A stretch of DNA of 64,000 bases from Bog-473 sp963744935 (GCA_963744935.1 CAVUVM010000004.1:434001-498000); one strand, 5' to 3'; counted from the first letter of the stretch, positions 44,722-53,805 are shown. Translations and numbers: made by a program. Notes: generated by a model from the sequence alone, not told the origin.

Positions 44722-45282
44722 TCACTCGGCCTGGGTGGCCTCGGCCTCGATCTCGATGACGACCTTGTTGCCCACCACGACGCTGCCGTCGAGCAGCGAG
44801 TGGTTGAAGCTGACGCCGAAGTCACGTCGGTCGATGGTCGCCGTGGCCTCGAAGGCCACGACGGTCTTGCCCTCCTGCATGGATGGGCCCTCGCCCAGGA
44901 ACTCCAGGTCGAAGTCGACCGACTTGGTGACGCCACGGATGGTGAGGTCACCCGTCAGGACCCAGTGGGTGTCGTCGACACGCTTCAGTCCCGTGCTCTT
45001 CAGGGTGATCGTCGGGTAGTTCGGGACGTCGAGGAAGTCGTTCGTCCGCAGGTGCTCGTCACGCTGGAGCTGGTTGGTGTGGATGCTGTCCGCCTGGACG
45101 ACAGCTTCGAGTGTGGAGTCCTCGGGGTTCTCGGCCACCGTGAAGGTGCCGTTGACGTCGGTGAAACGTCCCCTGACCTTGGTGCCGACCAGGTGGCGGG
45201 CTACGAAGCCCACCTCAGTGTGTGCCGGATCGATCACGTAGTTGCCGGTCCGGGGAAGTGTCTGGGTGCTTGTCGTGGTCAT
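44722..45282 (-). CDS. YceI-family lipid-binding protein
   Basis: Protein of 186 residues with the YceI lipocalin-like barrel that binds polyisoprenoids or related lipids. It begins TGNYVIDPAHTEVGFVARHL, continues RGRFTDVNGTFTVAENPEDS and DEHLRTNDFLDVPNYPTIT, and ends DRRDFGVSFNHSLLDGSVVVGNKVVIEIEAEA. There is no signal peptide, so this one is cytoplasmic, as in many actinobacteria. The ATG at 45282 follows AAGGAGAG; the frame is open further but runs into the promoter. Transcription is from the minus-strand promoter at 45322-45351, probably controlled by the divergent MarR protein. Confidence 0.93.
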   Translation of the reverse strand: MTTTSTQTLPRTGNYVIDPAHTEVGFVARHLVGTKVRGRFTDVNGTFTVAENPEDSTLEAVVQADSIHTNQLQRDEHLRTNDFLDVPNYPTITLKSTGLKRVDDTHWVLTGDLTIRGVTKSVDFDLEFLGEGPSMQEGKTVVAFEATATIDRRDFGVSFNHSLLDGSVVVGNKVVIEIEAEATQAE

Positions 45283-45298
45283 TTTCTGCTCTCCTTGC

Positions 45299-45351
45299 TT
45301 GTCCGAGACTTCATTGACAGTATAATAACTGACTAAGCAGATACTTGTCAA
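45299..45351. promoter_or_regulatory. Overlapping divergent promoters of yceI and marR with dyad
   Basis: Plus strand: TTGTCC 45299-45304, 16 bases, TATAAT 45321-45326, toward marR. Minus strand: TTGACA 45351-45346, 18 bases, TATTAT 45327-45322, toward yceI. The two -10 elements occupy the same bases. The outer arms ATTGACAGTAT and ATACTTGTCAAT form a large imperfect dyad (45313-45352). One bound MarR dimer could shut off both genes. Binding is inferred. Confidence 0.7.
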
Positions 45352-45420
45352 TCAGAGACATCGGGAGAAAGCACTAGGAGAAAGAGGCCAGTTCGGGGGA
45401 GACTGAAAGCGAGGCAGGAA

Positions 45421-45945
45421 ATGGGAATGGCGACCATCTCGGCGAAGGGCGGTGACGAAGAGCGGGCAGAGCCGCGCCCCGACGACGGGACCTGCGGTCT
45501 CCTGGGCCAAATGGACGATGAACGGATCCAGCTCATGGGCCTCATTGTCCGTACCCACCGCCGCCTGGCTGACACCCTCGGCCGGGAGCTCGAGCAGTCG
45601 GTCGGGATTCCTTTGGTCTTCTTCGACGTCCTCATCCACGTGGGCGCCGCCCCCGACGGCCGCCTCACCATGAGCCGGCTCAGCTCGGACATCGCCCTGA
45701 CGACCGGTGGCGTGACCCGCCTGGTGGACCGCATGGCCGATGCGGGCCTGGTGGCGCGGCAGAACTGCCCCAACGACCGCCGCAGCGTGCACGTGGTGTT
45801 GACGACCCAAGGCCGGGCCGTGCTCGAACAGGCGGTCGAGGCCCACATCGAGGGCATCGACCGCCACCTCTTGGCACACCTCGACGAGGCTGACCGCAGC
45901 GCGCTGGTGGCCGTGTTGAACAAGATTCTCGACGCCGGCTGCTGA
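45421..45945 (+). CDS. MarR-family transcriptional regulator
   Basis: Protein of 174 residues. The winged helix is clear: FDVLIHVGAAPDGRLTMSRLSSDIALTTGGVTRLVDRMADAGLVARQNCPNDRRSVHVVLTTQGRAVLEQ, with the DRR wing motif typical of MarR. The N-terminal 30 residues are low complexity. A single Cys in the wing (QNCPNDRR) could serve as a redox switch but this is speculation. It is divergent from yceI with shared promoter DNA, and such MarR/YceI pairs are common in actinobacteria. ATG 45421 or 45427 may be the start. Confidence 0.9.
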   Translation: MGMATISAKGGDEERAEPRPDDGTCGLLGQMDDERIQLMGLIVRTHRRLADTLGRELEQSVGIPLVFFDVLIHVGAAPDGRLTMSRLSSDIALTTGGVTRLVDRMADAGLVARQNCPNDRRSVHVVLTTQGRAVLEQAVEAHIEGIDRHLLAHLDEADRSALVAVLNKILDAGC

Positions 45946-46001
45946 AACGGCGGTTTCCGAGTCGCCGGCGTGACAGTCGGTTTACGCCTTCGTGGAGTCC
46001 G

Positions 46002-46613
46002 TCACACTCCGACGCGTGACGGTGCCGGGGCTTTGTCGAGCACGATCGACCCGCCAACCTTGTCGTGGATCGTCTGCTTCCGCGTGTCCCAGAGCGGAAA
46101 GAGCATGTCGATGATCCAAGGAATGAAGAGAGCCACCGCGAGGGCGTACTCGACGAAAGCACGAAGCAGCGCCCTGCCGTAGCCGATGGAGCCGGTCGGC
46201 ACGTTCGCATCGACACAGCGGATTCCGAGGAGCATCATTCCGAGCGTCTGCCCGCGGCGCGACCCGATGAACAACATCCCGTAGAGCAACACCACAACGG
46301 CGTGGACCAGAAGACCGGCACCTTGGACACTGAAGCTGACGCCGTGTGTCGTCTGCGTGCTGGTCTCGTGGAAGAGGCCACCGAAGGGGATCAGCAACGG
46401 GATGCTGACGACCGTGACGACAACGAGGTCGAGCAGCCACGCGCCGAGGCGTATCCCGTACCCGGCGAGGGGAGGGCTCGGTGGTTCCGGAAGTCGCAGT
46501 GGCGGAGGCGGTGCGATCTGCGTTCGTTCCGTCCACTGCCTCCCGGTCCACCACCGGTTGATGCCCGGCGCGCCGTGCGGATCGAGATACCAGCCCTCCG
46601 GGGGCAACGTCAC
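46002..46613 (-). CDS. RDD-family membrane protein with DUF2510 N-terminus
   Basis: Protein of 203 residues. The first 30 residues carry a DUF2510-like motif PEGWYLDPHGAPGINRWWTGRQWTE, a short domain with conserved Trp. An RDD domain of three to four helices follows: GIRLGAWLLDLVVVTVVSIPLLIPF, GLLVHAVVVLLYGMLFIGSRRGQTLGMMLLGIRCV, and FVEYALAVALFIPWIIDMLFPLWD...TIHDKVGGSIVL. The RDD group is of poorly known function, with some members proposed as ion antiporters. GTG start. It is convergent with marR. Confidence 0.88.
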   Translation of the reverse strand: MTLPPEGWYLDPHGAPGINRWWTGRQWTERTQIAPPPPLRLPEPPSPPLAGYGIRLGAWLLDLVVVTVVSIPLLIPFGGLFHETSTQTTHGVSFSVQGAGLLVHAVVVLLYGMLFIGSRRGQTLGMMLLGIRCVDANVPTGSIGYGRALLRAFVEYALAVALFIPWIIDMLFPLWDTRKQTIHDKVGGSIVLDKAPAPSRVGV

Positions 46614-46790
46614 GACCGGCTCCGAGAGCCGAAGACGATTCTGGAATTGGAGGTGGACCCAGGCATGTGCGCTCCTTAGGACCTCTTATCGGCCGGTCGC
46701 TCCACCGGCTGAACCTGAGATGCTGGGGAACAAACGGGCGCCTCGCGCAGACCTGAGGTGATGGAAACCTGATGGCTAGCGTGTGCCGTC

Positions 46791-47585
46791 ATGACGGACC
46801 AGCTGCGCGACAGGGTGGCGATCGTGACGGGGGGCGGCGATGGCATCGGACGCGGGGTCGTCCGGCGCTTCGCCAAGGAGGGAGCCAAGGTGTTGGTGGC
46901 CGAGATCGACGACGATGCCGGCGAGCTGGTTGCGCGTACCTGCCGCGACGAGCTCGGCGCCGACGTCCGCTTCGTGCACACCGACGCCAGCGCCAAGGAC
47001 GATGTCGTCGCGATGGTGGCGACAGCCGAGGACACGTGGGGCACGATCGACGTCCTGGTGAACAACGCCTGGGGCGGTGGCACACTCGGGCGACTCGAAC
47101 ACACGACGGACGAGCAGATGCAGCGGGGACTTTCCATGGGTCTCCTCGGTCCGTTCTGGGCCATGCAGGCGGTGCTGCCCATCATGAAGGCGAAGCGCGA
47201 CGGCGCGGTCATCAACATGTGCTCGTTGAACGGCGTCAACGCCCACATGGGGACGGTGCAGTACAACGTCGCCAAGGAGGCGTTGCGCTGCGCCAGCCGC
47301 ACCGCTGCGCGCGAGTGGGCACCCTGGCAGATACGCGTCAACGTCATCTGCCCGGGGGCGAAGACGGCGGCATCGAGGGCTGTCTTCGCCGCACACCCCG
47401 AGCTCGAGGCCGCCGCCGACGCCGCCAATCCGATGGGCCGGCTCGGGGACCCCGAAGACGACATCGCTCCCGTGGCCGTGTTCCTCGCCAGCAACGACGC
47501 GCGCTATATGACGGGCAACACACTGTTCGTCGACGGTGGTGGCCACATCAACGGCGTGCAGTGGGCACCCGACCTCGGCGACTGA
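46791..47585 (+). CDS. Short-chain dehydrogenase/reductase
   Basis: SDR of 264 residues. The cofactor motif is VAIVTGGGDGIGRGVVRRFAKEG, then DVLVNNAWGGG, a catalytic Ser-like position in NMCSLNGVNAHMG, and the YxxxK pair in VQYNVAKEALRCASR; the end MTGNTLFVDGGGHING is typical. Acidic residue after strand 2 (AEIDDDA) suggests NAD preference. It is the first of three genes read in the same direction with 4 bases to the next. Substrate unknown. Confidence 0.93.
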   Translation: MTDQLRDRVAIVTGGGDGIGRGVVRRFAKEGAKVLVAEIDDDAGELVARTCRDELGADVRFVHTDASAKDDVVAMVATAEDTWGTIDVLVNNAWGGGTLGRLEHTTDEQMQRGLSMGLLGPFWAMQAVLPIMKAKRDGAVINMCSLNGVNAHMGTVQYNVAKEALRCASRTAAREWAPWQIRVNVICPGAKTAASRAVFAAHPELEAAADAANPMGRLGDPEDDIAPVAVFLASNDARYMTGNTLFVDGGGHINGVQWAPDLGD

Positions 47586-47589
47586 GCGA

Positions 47590-48366
47590 GTGAACGACCT
47601 TCAGGGGATGGTGGCGGTGGTGGCGGGTGCGGGACCGGGCATTGGGCGGGCCTGCGCCACCGCCTTCGGGCACGCGGGTGCCGACGTGATCGTGGCCGCC
47701 CGCGACGCCGAGCGACTCGCCGCGCTGGCGGCGGACGTCGCCGCCGAGACCGGTCAACAGGTCCTGCCGCTGCCGGCCGACCTCGCCGACGTCGCCTCGT
47801 GTCGCGCGCTGGTGGACCAGGCCGCTGAATGGTTCGGCCGGATTGACGTCCTGGTCAACGTCGCCACCTACGGCGGAGCCTTCGAGCCCATCGAGGACAG
47901 CGACTGGCAGTCCTGGCGCACGGCCTTCGAGGTGAACGTCATCGGGACGCTCGAGCTGAGCCGCGCCGCGGCGCGGGTCATGGCCAAGTCGGGTGGAGGC
48001 TCCATCATCCAGATCGGCACGTTCGGCACGCACGCACTCCCCGCCGGCCGGGCGCGCTACACGGCGACCAAGCAGGCGATGGTGACGGCGTCCCTCACAC
48101 TCGCCAAGGAGCTCGGGCCCCTCAACGTACGGGTCAACGTGGTCACGCCCGGCTTCACCGCCGGTTCCTCGCTCGACTCCATGGTGGAGGCCACTGCCGC
48201 GCAGACCGGCGAGAGCGCCGAGGAGACGTCTCGAAGGCTGGCCTCGACCGCCGCGCTCGGCCGACACGTCGAGCCCGCCGACGTCGCCGGGGCCGTGCTC
48301 TTCCTGGCGAGCCCGGGTGCTCGCACCATCACCGGCGTCGAGCTTCCGGTCACCGCAGGCCGGTGA
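47590..48366 (+). CDS. Short-chain dehydrogenase/reductase
   Basis: SDR of 258 residues. Motifs: VAVVAGAGPGIGRACATAFGHAGADVIVAARDAERL, where an Arg after strand 2 suggests NADP, DVLVNVATYGGAF with a variant NxAG, and RARYTATKQAMVTASL carrying the active-site Tyr and Lys; the C-terminus is TITGVELPVTAGR. The GTG start lies four bases after the previous SDR stop, and its stop overlaps the next gene by four bases, so the three are one operon. Substrate unknown. Confidence 0.92.
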   Translation: MNDLQGMVAVVAGAGPGIGRACATAFGHAGADVIVAARDAERLAALAADVAAETGQQVLPLPADLADVASCRALVDQAAEWFGRIDVLVNVATYGGAFEPIEDSDWQSWRTAFEVNVIGTLELSRAAARVMAKSGGGSIIQIGTFGTHALPAGRARYTATKQAMVTASLTLAKELGPLNVRVNVVTPGFTAGSSLDSMVEATAAQTGESAEETSRRLASTAALGRHVEPADVAGAVLFLASPGARTITGVELPVTAGR

Positions 48367-49226
48367 CCGGACGCCACCGCGTCCGATGGCTGTTCCATTC
48401 GACGGCGATGGTGGCCGACTACGACCTGGCCGTCAGGAATCTCGGTTCCCTGGTGGGTCTCACGGTGCTCGAGTACGGGGAGTCGCAAGAGCCCGGGATC
48501 GGGCGCCGGGGTGGCATGGCGTGGATGGGTGACAATGCGATTGAGATCGGCCAACCGATCGTCGACGGTGCGGCAGCCCAGTTCGTCTCGCGCTTCGGTG
48601 GCGGCCTGCATTCGGTCGCCCTCCAGGTCGAGGACCTCGAGGCGACGATCGCGCACCTCGAGGCGCGCGGGGTGCGCATCGCGGCGCGCCCTCGGCCCGA
48701 GATGTGCTTCACCGATCCGCGCGACACCGGGGGCGTGTTCCTGCAATGGAGCACCTTCGAGCTCGCGGTCGACCCCCGCTTCGGTGGCCCCCGCCCAGCT
48801 CCGGCCCTCGGCGCAGGTGTGCTGGCGCCGGTGACGCAGCATGCCTTTGTCGGTGCCCTGGTCGATGACCCCGTCGCCTGGGCGGGCCGCTTCGCCGAAT
48901 TGTTCGGCACCACCGTCACCTTCGAGCGACCCGACTCCCCGCCCGGTCAACCCCTGGCGGGCGTGTCGCTCCGCGACTGCACCCTGGCCCTGTACCGGCT
49001 GGCCGCGGCGACCCCAGCTCTATGGTGGCGGACCTACGAGCGGGCGCGCACGCACCTGCTCGCGCTGCGTGTGGAAGACCTCGATGCGGCGGCCAGGACA
49101 CTGGCCGGTGCTGGCGTGTCCGCGCTGCGGAACCAACCCGACCTCGCCGTGCTGGACCCGGCCGCCAGCGGTGGGGTCCAGGTGGCGCTCACCGACCGGC
49201 TACTCCCGGGCGACCCCAGGGGCTGA
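48363..49226 (+). CDS. Double VOC-domain protein
   Basis: Protein of 287 residues with two vicinal-oxygen-chelate domains. Domain 1 begins RVRWLFHSTAMVADYDLAVRNLGSLVGLTVLEY and includes GGLHSVALQVEDLEATIAHLEARGVRI and DPRDTGGVFLQW; domain 2 begins QHAFVGALVDDPVAWAGRFAELFG and includes HLLALRVEDLDAAARTLAGAGV. The metal-like residues (His in FHSTA, His in GLHSV, Gln in FLQW) suggest an extradiol-dioxygenase or isomerase-like active site. It shares an operon with two SDRs, consistent with a short catabolic route. GTG start in a GTGA overlap. Confidence 0.82.
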   Translation: MTGRHRVRWLFHSTAMVADYDLAVRNLGSLVGLTVLEYGESQEPGIGRRGGMAWMGDNAIEIGQPIVDGAAAQFVSRFGGGLHSVALQVEDLEATIAHLEARGVRIAARPRPEMCFTDPRDTGGVFLQWSTFELAVDPRFGGPRPAPALGAGVLAPVTQHAFVGALVDDPVAWAGRFAELFGTTVTFERPDSPPGQPLAGVSLRDCTLALYRLAAATPALWWRTYERARTHLLALRVEDLDAAARTLAGAGVSALRNQPDLAVLDPAASGGVQVALTDRLLPGDPRG

Positions 49227-49265
49227 CAGGCCGTTGCGAGTCCGGTGAGCCGGCTCAGGCCCGGG

Positions 49266-52200
49266 TCACCCCGCGGGCTCGACCTTCGACAGCCAGACGA
49301 GCGCCGGGCCATCCACGAGCTCGTCGTCGAGGTCCAGTGGCGTGCCCTCGCCCTCACCGGGCCCGCGGAGGATCTCCACCGCGAGCACCTCGCGGGCGAT
49401 GAAGTCGAAGTGCGCGGCAAGTGCGTCGAGGCCAACGACGTGCAGCCGTATCCGGTCGGAAACCTCGAGCCCACTCATCTTGCGCAGGTCCTGCACGAGG
49501 CGCACCACGTCGCGGGCCAGTCCGCGTAAGCGCAGCCCGTCGTCGAGGGTGAGGTCGAGCGCGACCACCTCGCCGCCCTCACGCGACACGGCGAAGCCCT
49601 GCTGGGGTCGGACCCGCAGCGACAGGTCGTCAGGCGTGAGCTCGACCGTCTCGCCGTCGAGGGAGATCGTCACCGGCTGGCCCGACTCGAGCGCATCCGC
49701 CGCCGCTGAGCCGTCGAGCGCGGACAACGCCGGCCTCAGGCCCTTTTGCCGCTCGCCCAGCCGCGGGCCGAGGGTGCGGAAGTTCGGGACCAGCTCGAAT
49801 GAGATGACCTCGCTCAGCTCGTCGGCCGTGTCGATCTCGTCGACATTGAGCTCATCCGCCACGATCTCGCGGAGGATCTCGGGGGAGCCCGAAGGCAGGA
49901 ACACCAGGGCGCGCCGCAGGGGCTGGCGCACCTTGACCGACGCCTCGCCGCGGGCGGCCCGCCCCAAGGACGTCAGCCGGCGCGCCAGCGCCATCTGCTC
50001 CTCCAGGTCGAGGTCGCGCCGCGCGGGGTCAGCCGCCGGCCAGTCGGCCAGGTGAACCGAGTCCTCCTCTGCCGCGGCCGTCAGCTGGCGCCACATGGTG
50101 TCGGCCACGAAGGGGCAGAACGGTGCGAGCAACAATGACAGCGTCGTCAACGCCGTGTGCAAGGTGGCCTGCGCCGCGAGCGTGTCCCCAGGCGGCGCGT
50201 CGGGATCGGTGCGCCAGAAGCGGCGGCGGCTCCGGCGCACGTACCAGTTGGAAAGATCGTCGACGAAGTCACCCAGCGCTGTCGCCGCGTCCAGTGGCTC
50301 GTAGCCGCTCAGCGCCGTGGTCATGACGGCCGTGGTGCCGGCCAGGCGCGAGAGGATCCAGCGGTCGAGCGCGCCGCGGGCGGCCGGCGCGGGTACCGCC
50401 GGGTCGGCGGGGTCGAACTCGTTGAGCGACGCGTAGGTGGTGAAGAAGCTGAAGGTGTTCCACAGCGTGAGCAACATGTCGCGCATGGCCGTGTCGATCG
50501 CCCCGAGCGTGGCCCGGGTCGGGGTCCACGGAGATCCCTGACTGAACATCCACCAACGCATGGCATCAGCGCCGCGCGTGTCGAGGATCAGCCACGGGTC
50601 GATGATGTTGCCGAGCGACTTGGACATCTTGCGCCCGTCGGCGTCGACGATGTGGCCCAGGCAGACGACGTGGCGGTACGGGCTCTCGCCGAAGACGATC
50701 ACGTTGATGGCGAGCAGCGAGTAGAACCAGCCACGCGTCTGGTCGATCGCTTCGGAGATGAAGTCGGCCGGGAAGTTGAATGCCTCGGCCGAGCCGGGCG
50801 CGTACGGGTATCCGACCTGTGCCGCCGGCATGGAGCCCGAGTCGAACCACGCGTCGATCACCGGCTCGACCCGGCGCGCCACGGCCAGCTCGTCGTCGTT
50901 GCCTTCGGCCACGCACGTGGAGCAGATGAACGTCACGTCGTCGATGGTCGGGCGATGGGGATCGATACCGGTGACGTCGCGCCCGGCGAGGTCGGACAGC
51001 TCGGCCAGCGACCCCACGCAGCGCGGGTGGCCACGGCCGCAGCGCCAGATGGGGAGCGGCGTACCCCAGAAGCGGTCCCGCGAGAGCGCCCAGTCGACAT
51101 TGTTGGCGAGCCACTCGCCGAAGCGGCCCTCCTTGATGTACCCCGGGTGCCAGTCGACCGTCTCGTTCGCCGCGAGCAAGTCCTCCTTGCGGGTGGAGGT
51201 GGCGATGTACCAGCTGGGCTTGCCCCAGTAGATCAGCGGGGTGCGGCAGCGCCAGCAGTGCGGGTACGAGTGGACGTAGGGCATGCGCCGGATGAGCAGC
51301 CCGGCCGACTCCAGGCGGTCGTTGATGTCGGTGTTGGCCGCGCGCACTTCGCTGCCCGCCAGCCAGCCGATGTCCGCGGTGAAGCGCCCGTCGGGCCCGA
51401 CCGGGTTGAGCGAGGGCAGGCCGTTGTCCCGCCCGATCTGCCGGTCGATCTCGCCGAATGCCGGGGCGAGGTGCACGAGCCCGGTGCCCTCCTCGGTCGT
51501 GACGTAGTCGGCGGGCACGACGCGCCAGCCGTCGGCGCCCGGTGGTTCCTCGAGGTCGGTGAAGGGGCGCTCGTAGCGCAGGCCCACCAGTGCCACCCCC
51601 GGCAAGCGCGTCGTGATGCGGGCGGACGCGCCGTCGCCGAGCACCGCGTCGACGAGGTCCTCGGCCATGAGCGTCCGGTCGACCACGGCATAGGTCAGCT
51701 CGGGATTGACCGCGACCCCGGTGTTGGACAGCAACGTCCACGGCGTGGTGGTCCAGACCGCCAGCCATTCGGCGTCGCCGACGACGGCGGGGTCGGGGTC
51801 GACGAGGCGCAGCCGGACGTAGGCGGTCTCGTCCTCCTCGTCGCGGTAGACGTCGGCCTGTCCGAGCTCGTGGCTCGAGAGCGCCGTGCCGCAGCGCGGG
51901 CAGTAGGGCACGACCTTGAGGTCCTCGTAGAGCAATCCCTGGTCGAACAGCTGCTGCAGGTGCCACCAGACCGACTCGATATACGACGGGCTGAGCGTCC
52001 AGTAGGCCGCGTCCATGTCGACCCAGTAGCCGATGCGCGTCGTCAGCCGTTCGAACTCGTCGACGTAGGAGTACACGGACTCACGGCAGAGCCGGGTGAA
52101 CTCGGCGATGCCGACCTGGTCCTCGATCTGCTGCTTGCTGGTGATCCCGAGCTTCTTCTCGACCTCGACCTCGACGGGGAGCCCGTGGGTGTCCCACCCG

Positions 52201-52448
52201 GCCCGGCGGGCGACGTAGGCGCCATCCATGGTGCGGAAGCGGCAGAACAGATCCTTGTAGACCCGCGCCCACACATGGTGGAGCCCGGGCTTGCCGTTGG
52301 CCGTCGGCGGACCCTCGTAGAAGATCCAGGGCGGTGCACCGTCCCGCTGCTCGACGGATCGTTCGAAGACGCGCTGCGCCGCCCAGCGGACCAGTTCGGC
52401 CTGCTCGAGGGCAACGAAGTCGATGTCGGGTGGGACGGGAGAGAACAC
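49266..52448 (-). CDS. ileS: Isoleucyl-tRNA synthetase
   Basis: Class Ia synthetase of about 1060 residues charging tRNA(Ile). It is the longer type-2-like (eukaryote-like) form. The HIGH-equivalent is PPTANGKPGLHHVWARVYKD near residue 50, the editing domain includes WTTTPWTLLSNTG and DEEGT-like TTEEGTGLVHLAPAFGE, and KMSKSLGN lies near residue 605. Zinc-type pairs are seen in CPRCG and CWRCRTPL. The C-terminus holds the anticodon-binding region. GTG 52448 is used; a TTG three codons earlier is possible. No T-box leader is present. Divergent from the GNAT gene at 52511. Confidence 0.97.
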   Translation of the reverse strand: MFSPVPPDIDFVALEQAELVRWAAQRVFERSVEQRDGAPPWIFYEGPPTANGKPGLHHVWARVYKDLFCRFRTMDGAYVARRAGWDTHGLPVEVEVEKKLGITSKQQIEDQVGIAEFTRLCRESVYSYVDEFERLTTRIGYWVDMDAAYWTLSPSYIESVWWHLQQLFDQGLLYEDLKVVPYCPRCGTALSSHELGQADVYRDEEDETAYVRLRLVDPDPAVVGDAEWLAVWTTTPWTLLSNTGVAVNPELTYAVVDRTLMAEDLVDAVLGDGASARITTRLPGVALVGLRYERPFTDLEEPPGADGWRVVPADYVTTEEGTGLVHLAPAFGEIDRQIGRDNGLPSLNPVGPDGRFTADIGWLAGSEVRAANTDINDRLESAGLLIRRMPYVHSYPHCWRCRTPLIYWGKPSWYIATSTRKEDLLAANETVDWHPGYIKEGRFGEWLANNVDWALSRDRFWGTPLPIWRCGRGHPRCVGSLAELSDLAGRDVTGIDPHRPTIDDVTFICSTCVAEGNDDELAVARRVEPVIDAWFDSGSMPAAQVGYPYAPGSAEAFNFPADFISEAIDQTRGWFYSLLAINVIVFGESPYRHVVCLGHIVDADGRKMSKSLGNIIDPWLILDTRGADAMRWWMFSQGSPWTPTRATLGAIDTAMRDMLLTLWNTFSFFTTYASLNEFDPADPAVPAPAARGALDRWILSRLAGTTAVMTTALSGYEPLDAATALGDFVDDLSNWYVRRSRRRFWRTDPDAPPGDTLAAQATLHTALTTLSLLLAPFCPFVADTMWRQLTAAAEEDSVHLADWPAADPARRDLDLEEQMALARRLTSLGRAARGEASVKVRQPLRRALVFLPSGSPEILREIVADELNVDEIDTADELSEVISFELVPNFRTLGPRLGERQKGLRPALSALDGSAAADALESGQPVTISLDGETVELTPDDLSLRVRPQQGFAVSREGGEVVALDLTLDDGLRLRGLARDVVRLVQDLRKMSGLEVSDRIRLHVVGLDALAAHFDFIAREVLAVEILRGPGEGEGTPLDLDDELVDGPALVWLSKVEPAG

Positions 52449-52510
52449 AGGAGGCAAGTGGCGGACACACGGGAACGGGCGCCCCGGTCGTCTCGGAAAG
52501 GATAGAGGGT

Positions 52511-53023
52511 ATGCATCGACCCACCTTCGCCAATCCGTCGGGCATGGAGCTGGCGCTCGAGCCCGCGGGCGGTGCCGGCCCGCGCTGGGTCGTGGCCCGG
52601 GCCGAGGAGGAGCTCGTCGCGCGCTACGAAGACCTCGACGACAGCGAGCTGGGGCTCAGGCCCGCCATGTTCGACCTGCCGGCCGGCGCTTTCCTTGTCG
52701 CCCGTGACGCCGCGCGGCCCGATCCGGTCGGCGGCGTCGGCCTGCGCACCATCGGTGATGACGCCGGGACCCGGGCCGGAGAGGTGAAGCGCCTCTGGGT
52801 CGACCCTTCGTGCCGCGGCCGCGGTGTCGGGCGAGCGCTCATGGCGGCGCTGGAAGAGGCAGCCCGTGACCTCGACCTGGTCGAGCTGGAGCTGGCAACC
52901 GGTGACCGCCAACCTGAGGCAGTCGCGCTCTACAGCGCCACCGGGTGGGAGCGGCGCTTCGAGGATGCCCACGGCAATGCGCTGGCCCCCGGGTACATCC
53001 GCTTCACCAAGCGACTCACGTGA
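52511..53023 (+). CDS. GNAT-family N-acetyltransferase
   Basis: Protein of 170 residues. The acetyl-CoA motif is EVKRLWVDPSCRGRGVGRALMAALEEAARDL, the second VELELATGDRQPEAVALYSATGWERR. It resembles the common two-substrate acetyltransferases of small amines or protein termini. The stop codon lies in GTGA, shared with the MTHFR-like gene start, so the two are coupled. ATG 52511 is the natural start; it lies 62 bases from ileS on the other strand. Confidence 0.9.
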   Translation: MHRPTFANPSGMELALEPAGGAGPRWVVARAEEELVARYEDLDDSELGLRPAMFDLPAGAFLVARDAARPDPVGGVGLRTIGDDAGTRAGEVKRLWVDPSCRGRGVGRALMAALEEAARDLDLVELELATGDRQPEAVALYSATGWERRFEDAHGNALAPGYIRFTKRLT

Positions 53024-53805
53024 GCCGGCCCGCGCACGCGCCCAGACGCCCGTTCGAGCTCGTCTGCGAGATCGAGCCGGCCACCACGCCCGACCTCACA
53101 CGCGTCCGGCACCAGATCGGCGTGCTCAGCTCGATCGCCAGCACCTTCTTGATCCCCGACAATCACATCGGCCGGGCCACCGTCTCGAGCGTCGCCGTCG
53201 CCCACGAGGTCGAGGCGATGGGCGGGCGTTCCATCGCGTGCATCAACGCCCGCGACCGCAACCTGCTCGGGTTCCGCCGCGACCTGCTCACCTCGTCGGC
53301 GTACGGCGTCAACCAGTTCCTCTTCGTCTACGGCGACGAACCACTCGTCGGCACTCGCACGAGCGAGCTCACGGTGCGCACGATGCTCGACGAGGGCCGC
53401 GCCTACGCGGCCGGGCTCAGCCCGCCCGCACGCATGCGTTTCGGAGCCGTCACGGGGCTGCGGCCGCTGCCGGCGTGGAAGCAGGCCGCTGACTTCCTCT
53501 TCGTCCAGATCGGCTTCTCGCTCGAAGAGCTGTTGGCCTGGCGGGCGCAGCTGGACCGGGCAGCACCCCTCTACGCCGGCGTTCTCGTGGTGGCGAGCGC
53601 CGGCATGGCCCACAGCCTCGACATCCCCGGCGTCGCCCTGCCGCCCGGCCTCGCGGAGCGGCTCGAACGCGATCGCGACGCCGGCGTGGACCTGGCCTGC
53701 GATCTGGTGACCGGCATCCGGGACTCGGGTGCCTTCGACGGCGTGCACCTCATTCCCGTCGCCCGCTACCGGGAGGTGGCGGCGCGCCTCGAGAAGATGC
53801 TCTGA
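53020..53805 (+). CDS. Methylenetetrahydrofolate reductase-family protein
   Basis: TIM-barrel flavoprotein family of 261 residues. FELVCEIEPATTPDLTRVRHQIG is the first strand and helix of MTHFR, SRATV-like IGRATVSSVAVAHEVEAMGGRSIACINARDRN matches the part where the CTCR(N) motif lies, and QFLFVYGDEP corresponds to the conserved GDxP. The second half has DFLFVQIGFSLEELLAWRAQL and AGVLVVASAGMAHSLDIPGVALP. It is shorter than MetF (about 290), so it may be a paralogue acting on another folate-like or C1 substrate. GTG start overlapping the GNAT stop. The 3' end overlaps the HAD gene by 56 bases. Confidence 0.8.
   Translation: MSRPAHAPRRPFELVCEIEPATTPDLTRVRHQIGVLSSIASTFLIPDNHIGRATVSSVAVAHEVEAMGGRSIACINARDRNLLGFRRDLLTSSAYGVNQFLFVYGDEPLVGTRTSELTVRTMLDEGRAYAAGLSPPARMRFGAVTGLRPLPAWKQAADFLFVQIGFSLEELLAWRAQLDRAAPLYAGVLVVASAGMAHSLDIPGVALPPGLAERLERDRDAGVDLACDLVTGIRDSGAFDGVHLIPVARYREVAARLEKML

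Noticed and set aside
50157..52505. 782-codon open frame opposite ileS
   Set aside because: Antisense shadow of a certain gene; composition typical of a complementary frame.
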